From Tubiluchus corallicola (taxonomy: Eukaryota; Priapulida; Priapulimorpha; Priapulimorphida; Tubiluchidae): a DNA stretch of 64,000 nt. Both the position numbers and the translations under genes were made by a program. Every line of letters begins with the position of its first letter. Positions within the stretch are counted from its first letter, which is position 1. Location of the stretch: the NCBI GenBank assembly GCA_030141605.1, contig JAQGDQ010000011.1, forward strand, positions 1,052,066-1,116,065, read 5' to 3'. Below, piece after piece: positions 1 through 12,270 of this stretch. Below the pieces are notes generated by a model. That model was not told the origin of the DNA and did not search any database. It saw nothing but the letters and a program-made list of their open reading frames with translations.

Positions 1-3000
1 CGCTGTGCAATATCCTTGAGTAAGGCTTTTCCTTCTTCTCTAGTCTGAAACAGAAGAAAGGGGATCAGTTATGGGACAATGTCTAGTCTCTACAGTTCCT
101 TAACCTCATTCCCCAGCCTGATAACTTGAACAATTCGAACATGGCAATCACTAAAACTCCCTGTACAGATAAATGAACATCATCTGATTGGGTCTATAAA
201 TAGTCTTGTATGGTCCATCTTTCATTTGCATGCATCTGCTTCTTCAAAATCTACATGTAACTGTTATTTCATCATTTGTATCTACTCTTGTAGTACTAAA
301 TTCCATATACTGAGAAAAATTCTACATTTTTTTATACAGTATTTGAATTTTTAATACACTTGTACATATACTGGAATGCAGATTTTCTGACTTAGCATTG
401 TTTGTGCTGTTGCAATGCAATGTCATACATTTCAAATTTGTTGATAAATTGCATTAAAGGATGCAGATGCAAATTTTATGCTGCATTAATTGACATTAAA
501 TTGATATTTCAATGCACTTGTCATTTTTTGCATTTTTTAGAAAATCGTTCTTTATCACTTTCTCAATCACTTTTCTTTATGGTTGTGAATTCTTTCCACT
601 ACCGTTTCTTACAACATATTTCGTGATATTTCATATATTAAGCATTGGGTAGTCCCCTGGCATTTGGTAAACTGCTTGTAAATGTGTTTTAAATCTATTT
701 TTCTCATTCAGAATTGGCCCCTTGTCAATTGTGATCTACTTGTTTTTATAAAATTCTCGCTCAACTCAGCTTTGTGATATTCAACCGTCAGCCAATTTTG
801 TCATTTTTATACAGTTTAGTACTCCGTAAGAAATTAATGGAGATGGTTATCGACAGACAGGAACGTAGCCCATTATCAAGGACAAACCTAAAACGAAATA
901 AACTAAATTGGCAGAGATGAAAATATCACACCACTATGAAGTAAACAATCGGTGTAATAGCAAATGAAGTGTCCAGAAAAGCTTTGTTTAGCAGTCACTC
1001 ATCCAGCTAGTGTGATTTGCTTTGGCAATGGTTAAAGGAAAGGACAAGTCACAGCACATGGGGTTTATTTAACAGCTATCACTTAAACTTTGAAAAATAT
1101 AACAAAGAAATTTGCAAAAAAACTCTACAAAGCATGAAGTTAATTATACTATAACTGTATAGAAGTTTTCAGGTGCACTGGTAGCAGATATCCACGTAAA
1201 TATTATGGCATAACTGGTGGACTTTGTGACTTTTCGTAAAGACATAGTGACCTAATAGCTATCTAATTTTTTGTGAAAGCTAATACAATTGATGGAAACT
1301 GCCAGTGTGTTGCTTTTCTTCAGTCAATGAATGACGTCATTGGTTGAAAAATGGGAGCACCCAAATGTGAAATGTGAAATGATCATGACCGAAAACTGAT
1401 TTTACTAATTACATGAGGCAGTCATCATACTTTTATTAATAAATCATTCTAATATTTTTCACAAACATTGAAATAAGACTAACTTTGCAGAAGGCTTGAC
1501 CTTTCGTTCAAGTTCGGTTGCTAAGCCTAAAAATTCAGCTGTCCTGTCATTTCCTTTTCTGTAAACCTCATCACTTCTGCTAGTTCAAAATTCACGCCCA
1601 AGGAGCACCTACTTTTAATCCAGACATGAAAATTAATCCTGATTTTGATATTTCATTACTTTTTTAATGTGCCATAATTGTAAGAAAACTTTTAACTAAC
1701 ATTTACCTCTGGATATTCAGTGCACTTCTGAGCATATTTATAAGCCTCCTCAAACTGCAGTTTTCTCACGCAGTAATTTGCCAAATACCTATAAGCTGAA
1801 CTTTGCTCTTCTCGGTCTGTTACCTGAAAAAGTTCTCATACCATCAAATACACTAGCCAACATTTTTAGATAATAAACCATTGCATCTATATAACTAAGG
1901 TCTGCATAGACAAATTTAACATTCAATTGTAAGGTTTTCTGGATAGGAAACTTTTCCCTGGCAAACTCCACACAATAACATAAGCGGCATACCGACGCAG
2001 CTTCAGCTTCCCAAATATATTCAGTGTAGGCAGCTTTAGCTTGATCCTCTTCACCGAGTCTTTCGTACAACCTGAAAGGGTAATGTACGTGTAAGCAGCA
2101 AGAATAATAATGGTAGTTACTTATGAAAATTTGACTGTTAATTTAGAGTTACATAGGAAATTATGTAAGGCAAATATAATTCAGCAGTCTGCAAATGGGA
2201 CCTGGCACTCAAGAGCAAGGCCTATTTAATGCAAATGGTCATAGCAGCAATGCAATCTAACTCCGTTCTCTGAGATGAGATACTGAACTGACAAGTATCC
2301 TAAGCATGCTTGGATGTATGATACAACAACCATGGTAGCCACGGCAGCAACAAGTCTAAAATGACAACAACAATTTTTCCAATACTTGAAGCACACCAAC
2401 TTTAAAATGGAAAAATGCACATAGAAGTGCTCAACTCTTTCCAGTGGTCACATATCCATTCACTACCCGGAGTTGTAGAGTTGTACGCTAAGTTTAATTT
2501 CAAAGCCTAGCACTGTAGTTGTGAATAGCTGACAATAAACAATGGAATACTACATACCGTGCTAGCTTGATTAAAGCTATGCCTTCAACATCACACACTG
2601 AATACGCTTTCCAAAAACACTTCTTTGCCTCTAGCAACCTGTCCAACTTCTCATAATTGTCGCCAAGTGCCACTAACATCCGTGAATCATTTGGTCTGCA
2701 AATTCATTAGAAAATGTTTAAAACTTCACAAACATTGCACTAGAATTGGCTTGTTTATCTAAATCAATAAAATACTTTCAGATTAAAATGAAAATACTAA
2801 AACTGTCAAAAGTTCCATGAGTTGCTGCTCAGATAATACCTCACAAGACTGAATGCTGACCGAAACACCAGAGATTTACACACTAAATTTGAGAGTATGG
2901 TGGATTTGCAACTGGTTCAACAATATTTTGATGTATTAAATTGTTCTGTATTATTAATCATTACTTCTGAACCCCCTAGAAAAACGTTATGTACGACCCT

Positions 3001-6000
3001 GTGCATGCATTTGGCTGTCAAAATGGCCGTTGCAAAAACCAAAACATTCGTAACACTTGATTGTTTGTGACAGAAGGTTTGGTAACCTCGAGATTTCTTG
3101 ACAAGAAATGCAAAAAAACTATATTTTTTATCACAAAAGTGCATGTTTTTCTTTATTCTTAGGAAGAGCACTGAGATGTATGGATAGATCATTTTCTGCA
3201 GCTGGCACACATGCAGTGTAGGTGGCGCAAAAAAAACTGAGAAGTTTTTACCATGATATTATAAGAAAATACCAGAATCACTTGAAAATTACTGCATTAA
3301 TGTTACAGTCATTTATGTGTACACATTAAAAATTTTAAGGTCATTTCCTTAGATTTTTCCAAAAATACAGAAATTTACACGTCAACAAGGCTGTTTTTCA
3401 GTTGACGATTGTCAATACCACAATGCCTTGTAGGACATTTGCTTCCCAATATTTTTATAGTGTAAACCTCCGCACATTTTTCTGCTCCACCCGATATAAA
3501 CAGATTTATTGTAGTCAAGACAAAGTGTTATAATATTTATGACATTTAAGTTGCAGACCATGTTGTGAATAACAGAAATTTTGTGCAAAAATTCTTGGTT
3601 GAAACGTCACCGTAACAGCAAGCAACAAGCCAAAATGAACAAAGTTTCTTGCAAAACTGCAATTGTAAATCCTAAACCTCATTAAATTTTAATGTTAATT
3701 CACTTATTCATGTCCAAACAAATGCACAAAAACTGATTTATCCTTTTTTATTTGCCAACCGTGAAAAGGCAAAACAAACACAGACCATCATGTACACATA
3801 ATCAGAATAACGAAATTACAACAAATATACTAACCTCAATTTTTCTGCTTGCTGGTAGTAGTATAAGGAGTAAAAAGGCATCTTTAGAATCTCATAAGTC
3901 TGGCCTAAGCCATACCATGCCCTGTAATCCCTCCTGTTCACTTCTAAAATGAGAAAAACACTATGTGAGGTAACTTTCGTGGGGTAACTTCAAGACAACA
4001 TGCATGTATAAGAATTAGCCACCTAGGATGTGCTTTCTTAGTATGTAATAGTGTAACAAAATGCAAAATACCTATAGCGTGCCTGTATGCTTGTATTGCC
4101 GCTTGCGTGTTCTTCATTTCCATAAACTCATGACCCATCAGCGTCCAAGCTGACAGGTAATTAGGATTCAGCTTGAGAGCTCTCTGGAAACAAACAACTG
4201 CCTTTTCGTGTTGTGACCGCAAGCTATAGTAATTACCTGTCAAAGAAACGCTGACATTAATTATTTCATGACATGATATTATCTCACAGGAGCTGATTAC
4301 TCTGGTTTAAAATAACTTTTCAGAGATAAATAGAAGATCATGGTACAAGCATTAAGAAGTAATTTTTGAAAAATTTGGCACATCTGTAAATTTTACAATC
4401 AGCCAAGTTCAAAATGCAATGAACTAAGTTGGGCAAATGATTACTTTGTAGGTTCTAGCTAATGCAAAGAATTAAGTTGAGTAAATGATTACTTTGGAAC
4501 CACTAGCTAATGCAAAGAATTGATCTCAGTAAATGATCACTTTGGAACCCCTAGCTAATGCAAAGAATTAAGGTGAGTAAATGATCGCTTGGTAATACCT
4601 AGGTCACACAATTGTTTTACCTAAATAGTTTAGCCAATGGTAACGTAGTTACGAAAAAAAGAAGTTGTTAGTTAAATTAATTTACAACACAGCTAAATGA
4701 CCAATCTTTAAGTATTATAAATCAATCAGCCTCCAAAAGATGCAAAAAGTTTTTCATAGAAACAACATTTTCAAATTAGCTGGCAATTAAAGATACCATT
4801 AATCAGAGTATGACTGCAAAATCCAGAATGTTTATAAACCATTGCAGTTTACGTTACAACAATTATTACCCATTGTGGGTACTGAGTTGAAGAAAGAAAG
4901 GAGATGCTGAAAAACTGTGAACCTATATGGACTTGAACACAAGACCTGGGTTAGACCTCTCATGCTCTGCCAGCTGAGCTAGACCTCTCATGACCAGTTC
5001 AACATGATAGAATGGGCTCAAATTTTTCAGGACCCACATTATTGTAAAATAAACCACAATGGTTTATGAATATTTTGGCATTTGCAGTCATAATCTGATT
5101 AACGTTTTTCATACAATTTGCTTAAAAATTATATCTGAGCATTTGGCTGTGTGTATGGAGATTCTATTTGTAATGCTGTCCAGACGATCGTGAATACGTC
5201 TTGCAAATATGACCTACCTAGCTTACTCTGCACTGTTACCTTAGTTTACTTTTGGAGACTTGAGAAGACACCTGCAAATATCTACCACAGTACTACTGAC
5301 AGTAATTAGAAATATATCAGTGTATTGCACACTATCAGACAGTATAATTACTAGCTGTTATTAGCTTAGAGCAGCAATTTATTCAGTAAGTGTAAATGAT
5401 TAAAATTCATAATTTTCATTTCATAATTCATTCAAATGTATTTACCTATCACGCAGCAAGTCTCAACCCTATATTTGTCAACCTCGCAAACATGATGTGC
5501 TAGGCGACTCAATTCGACTCGCATTTCTTTCACATACAGCAAGTTAGAATACAAGTCCATGTTGTCGAGACGAAACGGATCGTCGCTTTGCAATTGTCCA
5601 AAAGTGGCAACAGCCTGATCCACTTCTGTAAAAAAACAAGAACTAGTTTGTCTTTTTACAAATTTTTGTAGCAAGCACCCACAGTGGACATATCATTACT
5701 CCCAGTGCAACAGATACTTCAGAAATATTTACTGCAGTAATAGAAAATGGTACTAATTAAGATCACAAAGAAAAAATGTAAAAAATATATGGTTTCTTAA
5801 CACTTTAAGCATTATGTCTCTGCATTAATTAGCACCTCTCATGTTTTGCCAACAGATGGCAGTCTGTGCTGTGATGTAACTGCTCTTGCCAAAGCCGGCG
5901 TTCTGCAGTTGTTCATAAACGTTCAAAGCCTCCTGGTTCATTTGAAGTTCGAGAAAGACGTGGGCAAAGAAAAACCACTTCATCCAGTGATCAGGTACAG

Positions 6001-9000
6001 GCAGTGATGATAACTGAAAAGAAAAAAAACATGGTAACAACTGATAAAAATTCTTGAAATTTTACTGTAGGCAGTCTAGCCTTTTTATCCTGCTCACCAT
6101 CATATCACACTTATGCAACAGATATAATAGATTAAAGGTCAACGACTTCATGTGAACGTAATGCACGATGCGTGAACCGTAATGCATATACAACAGTTTG
6201 TATTTGAACACGTGAAAGTGTTTCCATGCGCACGTAATGTGCAATCCATAATGCACTATGCGTGATCTGTAGTCGCTCAAATGTCATCGTCCAAATATGC
6301 ATCAAGCAGCAATATACAGATTGGAAACTATCCTGGGTAGGCAAATTAGACAATTTTCAAGTTTCCAGTGACCATTTTTGCTGATTGGTTTTCTGGAAGT
6401 TCTTGTTATGTGAACTTTGGTCACTTTAAAACATGCACACAATAATATTTCTTCCACTTGAGTTTTTGAGGGGTGGAAAGTGTATTATGTGTTACGAATC
6501 TAGTTACATTTCTTTCATTAAATGATGATGAATGTTGTATTGTTCTTCTCCCTGCAAAATGTTGCGCACCCAAACCTGTGCTTCCTTTTCCATCTAATAG
6601 TACAGTAATAAGCTAATGCCACCACTGTAATTATCATACTGAAATTTCGATGGGGGCATGTTTTCCAAAAATTATTAGTTTCAATTTTCACGAACAGCAA
6701 CCAAAATGGTGGTAAGAGTGTCGTGATCTTTGTTAATATGCATAGCGTTCACGGACACATGGAAACAGTCAATACGCCTCATGCATTGCGGATCACGTAT
6801 CACGCACATATGGGACCCCAGCTTAAGAATTAAAGAATTGCTCTCTCATACGAGAAATTTAAAGCAGGTCTTTCCCATTGCATTGCTAAAAATGTTTTGC
6901 AAAATCTTTAATTTTCACAACTAGTGACCAGTAGTGAGCTGACATACTGTGCAACTGCATGTTTGCTCTGAAAGTCTCTGATTCAAACCAAGCTCCTATT
7001 CATATTTTCTTCTTTCCAGTTAAGCTTGAAGGCAAAAATTCAATGTCAGGGCTTCACTTCAGGAGAGCAGAACCTTGAAATGCTGATAATAACTTTTCAC
7101 AGCAGCTTTTACCACCCTTGTGGTAGTTTTTTAGACTTGTCAATGAATGGGAGTTTACTGTGCATGACAGACAGGCAACATATCTAACTGATATATAATA
7201 TACAACTATGCAGTGCACAAGAAATTTAGTAAACAAAAATGGCTTACTGTCTCTTTGTCAGTTATCAGAGTAGCCAGCTCCATCCAACAGCCCCAGTGTA
7301 TTGGTAACTGCTGTAAAGCTTCACACAAAATATGCAAAGCCTCCTCATTGAGTTGCAGCTTCCTCAAAACAATGCCATATCTAAAACAAAATGTAATCAG
7401 TATGAATGACTTCAAACTAACAATACATACAATATCATAATAAAGGATTAGGTTATCATCTTTGGCAGATTTATATGAATTTAAATTAAGCAAAATACAG
7501 GGTGTTCCATAAGTCACTAATGATTTCTAATTTTCTTTTTAAATTTTTCTCTAATCTCAGCAAGCTCTTACATAAATCAAAAGGGGTCTTTAGCAATTCA
7601 TTGATGTATTTTTCTACTGAAACCCCCGTGGCTGTAGCGTCAACAGCAACATTAGAAATGAGGTGCAAAATCAGGCTCGCATGAGGCGGTTCTTCGATCA
7701 CCAATTGAAGTTCAGTAGTAATTCAGAGCACCATATGAACCACACTATTATCTCACTATTAACAAAGTAGTTTTTCGACAAGGTACAGCCTTTCCTCACC
7801 ACTCATGGGCTGCAAGAGACTTTTTTAACGCATGATAAATGATTTGCTATTGGATTCGCCTCTGAAGCTCTTGAGGTCTCTGAAGAAGAGGGCGAAAATA
7901 GCAAAGCCTTCTAGTACACATAAATATAGACACGATTCACTTACAAATAAAGACCATAGCCATCGAGTTCATTTTTTCCGTACTTTTTCTCTAACTCTGC
8001 TCTCAGGTCATGTAGGTAACTGGTGTCCACTTCCTGCGAAGGCACTAAAGCAAGAAAATTAAAACAAAGAACAATATAATTTAAAAGTAACCAAGAACAT
8101 TGAAGGGAGAGTATGCTTGCTATATAAATCACTGCACATAAGGACAGTGGTTGCTCAAAAACAAATGGGATCATTATACAAGCGAAAATATTAATACTGT
8201 AAACAGCCTGTTTAATAAAACTATGGATAATTATCCATATGACCATATATCCGTATCACTGTTGCATGGTTAAGTCATTCTGCAGGCATGTAAGTGAGCT
8301 GACTGCCGCGTGTTTAACTGTAAAAATATTAATTGGGTAGAAACGTTTACGTAATGCATATTGCCAAATACACACGCTTGCAACAGGCTCGATATAATAA
8401 AACTGCTTTTTATTAAGACCACTTATTGTTGGTCCCGTGGTGGTTTTATTAAGCGGCAACTACCGTACTAGCTTAGAAAAATCATTTTTTACTAATTTGC
8501 TGATGATAGGAGTATCAGTTACATTTTCTGGAAGTAAATGACGTTGTAGATAACAGAAAAACAAACTTGCAGAAAGAATTTCACAAATAAAAAGAGCAAG
8601 GAAAAATGTTTGAATTTACAAGCGGATGTACATTACTTCTGAAAATAATACATTATCATCTATACATAATTAGTGTAAATAAAATTTTGTTAACTTGATT
8701 ACATAATGAAGAAACACATAATTTAATTACCAAGCGAATCGACTCGGTCATCATTCTTCTTCTTCTCCCCAGCCTATCGATAAAGATATTTCTTAGCATG
8801 TTTTAAACGTATGTCAACGTCTGTCCTCAAACAAATACACTGTTTTAGATCTATAGCAAAACTAGCACTGTTAACACTTTCTCGGAATGCATATGTTCTC
8901 GGAGTTATTGATTTTCTTGTACAATATTGTATGTTTCAGTTTTGTATTAAATTTTCATCTCTGTGGGAATATATTTCTGCTAAGTATTGTGCCAGATCAG

Positions 9001-12000
9001 ACAGTCTAGATTGTAGAGCATACTCTAGAGAAAAAATTTTGGTTTGCCAAAAATGTGGTGTTATGCAAGGCATTATAAAGGGGGACGTCATAACAAGGTT
9101 TGACTGTACTTCCTCATTGTAACAATGCATAGTATATAAGCTATGTATATAAAAAAACAGTTCAGGCATTAAAAAAGGTGACAGAACAGACAGAAAAGAG
9201 GCAAAGTAGAGAGAGTTGTGCTGCCTCTGAGATTTGGCATAAAGAGAACCATAACTCTGTTGCCAGCAATACTTTGTTTTGGATTAGCAAACAAATTGTT
9301 TTCTCTACAGAAGTGTTTGGCAAAATAAATTAAAAGCATTCTTCATCAAGACTGCAGTTTTAAAGTCAATTCTATTAGTCTATGACATCACTTTAGGCGA
9401 GCTTTCCATGTGCATGATTTCGCATGCACTGCAGTACGTGGAAAAGTTAGTTCACTGCAGTTGTGTGACACTGTGGGTGCTTCCGCACACTGGTATTATC
9501 TCGCAGGCAGAAAAGTCGCATCAATAGTAGACTATAGTAACACAAGCAAATTATATAAATAATAAATAAATTATGAGATAAAATTCGGCTAATTTCCGCT
9601 ATGATCATCGCCACTGGCCTTTAAAGGTACTGTACCCTGCTTACAAGTCAGACCCTTGATGTCCATGAGGCTATTCATCTTCTTCCACGTGTTGCTTGTC
9701 AGAAGCTTGTTCCCATAATCAGCAGTGTCATAAATAAACTTGTGTAGTTCAGCAAGATCTATTACCCTCTCCTGCTGCTCAGTGGTGAGTTTCATACAAT
9801 GCTTCTTCCCTTCCTGAGACATATTAGTCAAGTGTTGAGAAACACGGCAAGTACAGAACAAGCCAGCTGCATTAGTTGTCAACAAAACGCGTAGATGAGG
9901 ATTTCCCGGAATTTCCTGCATGATGACCTTCTAATTCGGCGATTCCACACACGTGGAAATATATTACAACACGTGCTGAAACTTACCAGTACAAATGCGC
10001 ACATGGAAAGCACGCCTAACACAATCCGATTAAAAGCTACAATACACAGAACACAACATGATGAAACATTGAATTATGAAAGAAGTACAAGGTACAACGA
10101 CCTATAGCGGAAGCAAAAGAACTATAAGCTAGTGCCTCAGTCAATAGACAAGTTAAAAAGTAGATAAATGAAACCGAAGAACTGATGGGAAATAATAAAA
10201 AATAAGAAATATTACATAGAAGTAAATTTACCATATATTTAGAATATATGTATAAAAAGTATAGCAAATGGCTCTTTGCCGATGCTGCAAAAAATGCCGC
10301 TCGGTCATATTCTCGGAGGTCAAAGTAACTCTTTACCAAAATATACGTTTCAATTTCGCCAACCTGAAAGTGAAAGGAACATTCATGAATTTCACCAGCT
10401 ACTAAAATTTAAAAAGCGAAATAAATGAGATGTCTCAGTGTTTGCTTAGAAACCAAAGTTGAACAGTCATATTACGATATAGTTTCAACAAAATGCTAAG
10501 AAGATTTCTTGTATTACTTTAGCAGAACTAAATCATAGTTTTTATTATTGCAGAATTACTGTCAGCTGTGCTGCTCACTGCTCAGACATCTGTAATTACT
10601 GTCATCTGTAATTTATTTTGTGAAAATCACTGCAGCCTTACCAATCTGCCATGATATGAACAAAAACTGCATAAATTTGAAAAAGATTTGATTTAAAAAA
10701 ACAGCTGAAAATTCAAGAATCAAATTTGATTTGATTTAAAAAAATAACTGAAAATTGAATATTCAAATTCGATTCGGTTTTGAAAACTATACTAAACTAA
10801 GATTCAGATCTAATCCGAACTCGAAAATTATTTTAAAATTAATTCGGTTTAGATATGGATTTGGCAATTTCAGATTCATCCCATCCCTAGCAAGTGCTAA
10901 CTTACATTTCCCAATTGATGTGTATCCGTTGAAATACTAGAATCTGTTGGGAGTCCATCGATATCTCGTAATGAAAACAGGAGCTCAGATAACCTAAAAA
11001 GCAGATCACAAAGAATAATCAACAGCTTCCCTTGTGCCAATGGGAACAATGACAATAAATACTACAGTCGCTCGACCCACTTTATAATATGTAGCGGTTG
11101 TCTATTCACCAGAGTGTGCCATTGTACTTTTAAGATTGAAAGAATGTAGTACTGATGAATTTACCTAGTAATTGATTTGGAACTACCAAGGCACCAAACC
11201 ATAACCTTGTAAACTGCTTCAAAATAATCAGTGGAAACAGTAAATTCTGAAAGAGGCAGACTATTCTAGTCCTCATAGAATCATTGCTGGTCACAATTTA
11301 AAGGTGTGCATCAAACTAAACTAACAACAGAGTTTACTTGTGCAGGTATCATGTAGTTCAACGCTAGAATCATCTCTTGTCAACTATAGTTGACAGTTTC
11401 AGAAGACACATGAAAGAGGCCCGCTTACAGATAATATGGTATAGGTTATTATAATACCGATCCATTGGTTCATTAAGGCCAGTTATCTCTTTTTACAGAC
11501 AAACTAGAACGTAATCCGAAGCATTGGGTTAATTACAGGCACGCTCGTACATTTTGCTTGTATGAAAAAATGTACAAACTTTAGTATAATGGTATGCTAT
11601 GTTTCAGGAATCCCCTCTGGCCTTCAACTAAGGCATGGGTGATGCCGTTCCCTCGGTTCCTCTAAGTCATTCAAAGACACATTACATAAACAACGACAGC
11701 ATCAGATGGCGAAATAGACCGCTTTAAAGTCTTTATGGTCCTACAAGTTTACCTGGGAAGTTACTGTGGTCCATAACCTATTTCATTTAACATCAAAAAT
11801 GATAATGTAAAAGCCAGAAGTGTCCTAGCTACGTTAGTATCATTTATTTCTATTTAGAAACGTCAAAGGAAATTCGCAAGAACAGCATAAGAGGTGTTCT
11901 CTTCCGTCGCTTATATCGCCTATTTTAAAACTCTGACTAACAACTACATACCACTTTCCTGAATGTACTAAACCACGTTTACTGCAGTTATAATGTGCTG

Positions 12001-12064
12001 TATATAACTCTCTTTTAGCTTCAAGCAAATTACACGAAATAACAACACCTGAAACGTCCGCCAT
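1..12064 (-). CDS. CDC23: CDC23 / APC8, anaphase-promoting complex TPR subunit (3' end outside window)
   Basis: This is a TPR scaffold subunit of the APC/C ubiquitin ligase, which drives mitotic exit in the nucleus. Exons in transcript order: 12064-11952, 10993-10906, 10363-10232, 8773-8731, 8044-7945, 7380-7248, 6013-5836, 5625-5446, 4236-4072, 3943-3835, 2695-2558, 2071-1993, 1823-1707, 44-1. All have GT-AG borders and phases that fit, giving about 539 codons; human CDC23 has 597, so roughly the last 50 are missing. Family signatures include AGEKKKNDD (exon 4), [12 protein letters not shown] (exon 8) and the TPR block [11 protein letters not shown] to GHEFMEMKN (exon 9). The start ATG at 12064 opens an N-terminus with RGLVHSGKW, matching the human RGLLHSSKW region. 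It is divergent from EXOC6 across a 1.3-kb spacer. Introns are 0.1-2 kb and carry repeats. Identity is certain; exact borders were placed by eye. Confidence 0.96.
1170..1530 (+). repeat. Dispersed repeat family R1, copy 1
   Basis: In CDC23 intron 13 (45-1706). This stretch resembles 15880-16310 along most of its length (shared runs around ATGGCATAACTGGTGGA, GAATGACGTCATTGG-like text, and the end CAGAAGGCTTGACC). Its 3' part also matches the reverse complement of 60500-60590. Divergence is high, so it is an old interspersed element of unknown class. The remainder of this intron shows nothing I recognise. Confidence 0.55.
4413..4604. repeat. 48-bp tandem repeat, four units
   Basis: Units begin at 4413, 4461, 4509 and 4557, each starting AATGCAA and ending near TCTAGCT or CTAGGT. 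They lie in CDC23 intron 8 (4237-5445). The third unit is the most diverged in its centre. Confidence 0.85.
4803..5098. mobile_element. TTAA-flanked MITE with ~60-bp inverted ends
   Basis: A 296-bp element in CDC23 intron 8. The left arm (about 4803-4856) and the right arm (about 5042-5098, reversed) pair over roughly 55-60 bp with scattered mismatches; both begin TCAGA and share TATGACTGCAAA and ATAAACCATTG. TTAA sits immediately outside each end (4799-4802 and 5099-5102), as expected for a TTAA target-site duplication. There is no transposase ORF, so it is non-autonomous. The interior carries a tRNA-like sequence (separate entry). Confidence 0.75.
4929..4990 (-). repeat. tRNA-like sequence inside the MITE
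   Basis: Read on the minus strand, 4981-4964 is TAGCTCAGCTGGCAGAGC, an excellent polymerase III A box/D-arm. 4940-4929 is GTGTTCAAGTCC, a good B box/T-arm. Spacing is shorter than in a real tRNA and I see no proper acceptor stem. The segment AGACCTCTCATG occurs on both sides of the A box, pointing to an internal duplication. It is best read as a tRNA pseudogene or SINE head captured by the MITE. Confidence 0.7.
7497..7704. mobile_element. Possible mariner-like transposon remnant
   Basis: In CDC23 intron 5 (7381-7944). The edge reads CAGGGTGTTCCATAAGTCAC, which resembles the CAGGGTGTCCCA-type ends of some mariner-related elements. A minus-strand open stretch of about 70 codons follows inward, and I do not recognise its product. 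No second end was found, so this is a weak call. Confidence 0.3.
9589..9921 (-). CDS. Unrecognised 110-codon ORF nested in CDC23 intron 3
   Basis: A single uninterrupted frame on the same strand as CDC23, between exon 3 (ends 10232) and exon 4 (starts 8773). ATG is at 9921; an in-frame TAG lies four codons upstream and the stop is at 9589-9591. The product is mixed and non-repetitive, with a helical middle around [19 protein letters not shown] and [12 protein letters not shown], unlike the low-complexity shadow ORFs nearby. Base composition is less AT-rich than the surrounding intron. There is no signal peptide or membrane segment. It could be a small nested gene, a retrocopy fragment, or an exon of an unmapped gene. 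I do not recognise the family. Confidence 0.45.
   Translation of the reverse strand: MQEIPGNPHLRVLLTTNAAGLFCTCRVSQHLTNMSQEGKKHCMKLTTEQQERVIDLAELHKFIYDTADYGNKLLTSNTWKKMNSLMDIKGLTCKQGTVPLKASGDDHSGN
10680..10890. repeat. AT-rich repeat with ATTCGATTCGG-type motifs
   Basis: In CDC23 intron 2 (10364-10905), ending just upstream of exon 2. It contains repeated GATTTGATTTAAAAAA and AATTCGATTCGGTTTTGA-like text resembling the insides of the MITEs at 14721, 25255, 32200 and 57151. Its right edge CATCCCATCCCTAG recalls a TAGGGATG-type terminal repeat. No clean left end was found. Confidence 0.4.
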
Positions 12065-12072
12065 AGCTTAAT

Positions 12073-12078
12073 CACGTG
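12073..12078. promoter_or_regulatory. CACGTG E-box in TCACGTGAC context
   Basis: A palindromic E-box 9 bp upstream of the CDC23 ATG, in the extended form bound by USF/MITF-type bHLH-ZIP factors in other animals. Its position could be 5' UTR or core promoter. Function is inferred. Confidence 0.3.
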
Positions 12079-12174
12079 ACCGTTCTGATCATCCTTGCTA
12101 GCTGCTCAGGGCTCTACAGTGCTCGAGTCATCACAATACTTTGACGGCCGTGTAAGTTAGAGAAACCTTTCATA

Positions 12175-12270
12175 TTTAAAGGAGAAGAAAAAGGCAAATT
12201 AATGTAGCCCAGAAAATTTCCATGCACTGCTATATTGCTTAACATTACACTTACCTGCTTGCCTGTTTGA
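12175..12270 (+). repeat. Dispersed repeat family R2, copy 1
   Basis: Shares a run with 41790-41920: TTTCCATGCA, then a TATATTGCTTA/TGTATTACTTA block, then CTTACCTGCT. The class is unknown. It lies in the CDC23-EXOC6 spacer, so it may have brought sequence into the promoter region. Confidence 0.45.

Noticed and set aside
4413-4604. CRISPR-like array
   Set aside because: The 48-bp units are contiguous with no unique spacers, and the DNA is eukaryotic.
4929-4990. A functional tRNA gene
   Set aside because: A and B boxes are good, but there is no acceptor stem, the anticodon arm is not formed, and the sequence lies inside a MITE.
6062-6353. Overlapping minus-strand ORFs in CDC23 intron 6
   Set aside because: They lie in a segment of short ATGC-palindromic repeats (GCACGATGCGTGA, CACTATGCGTGATC) and have no protein-like pattern.
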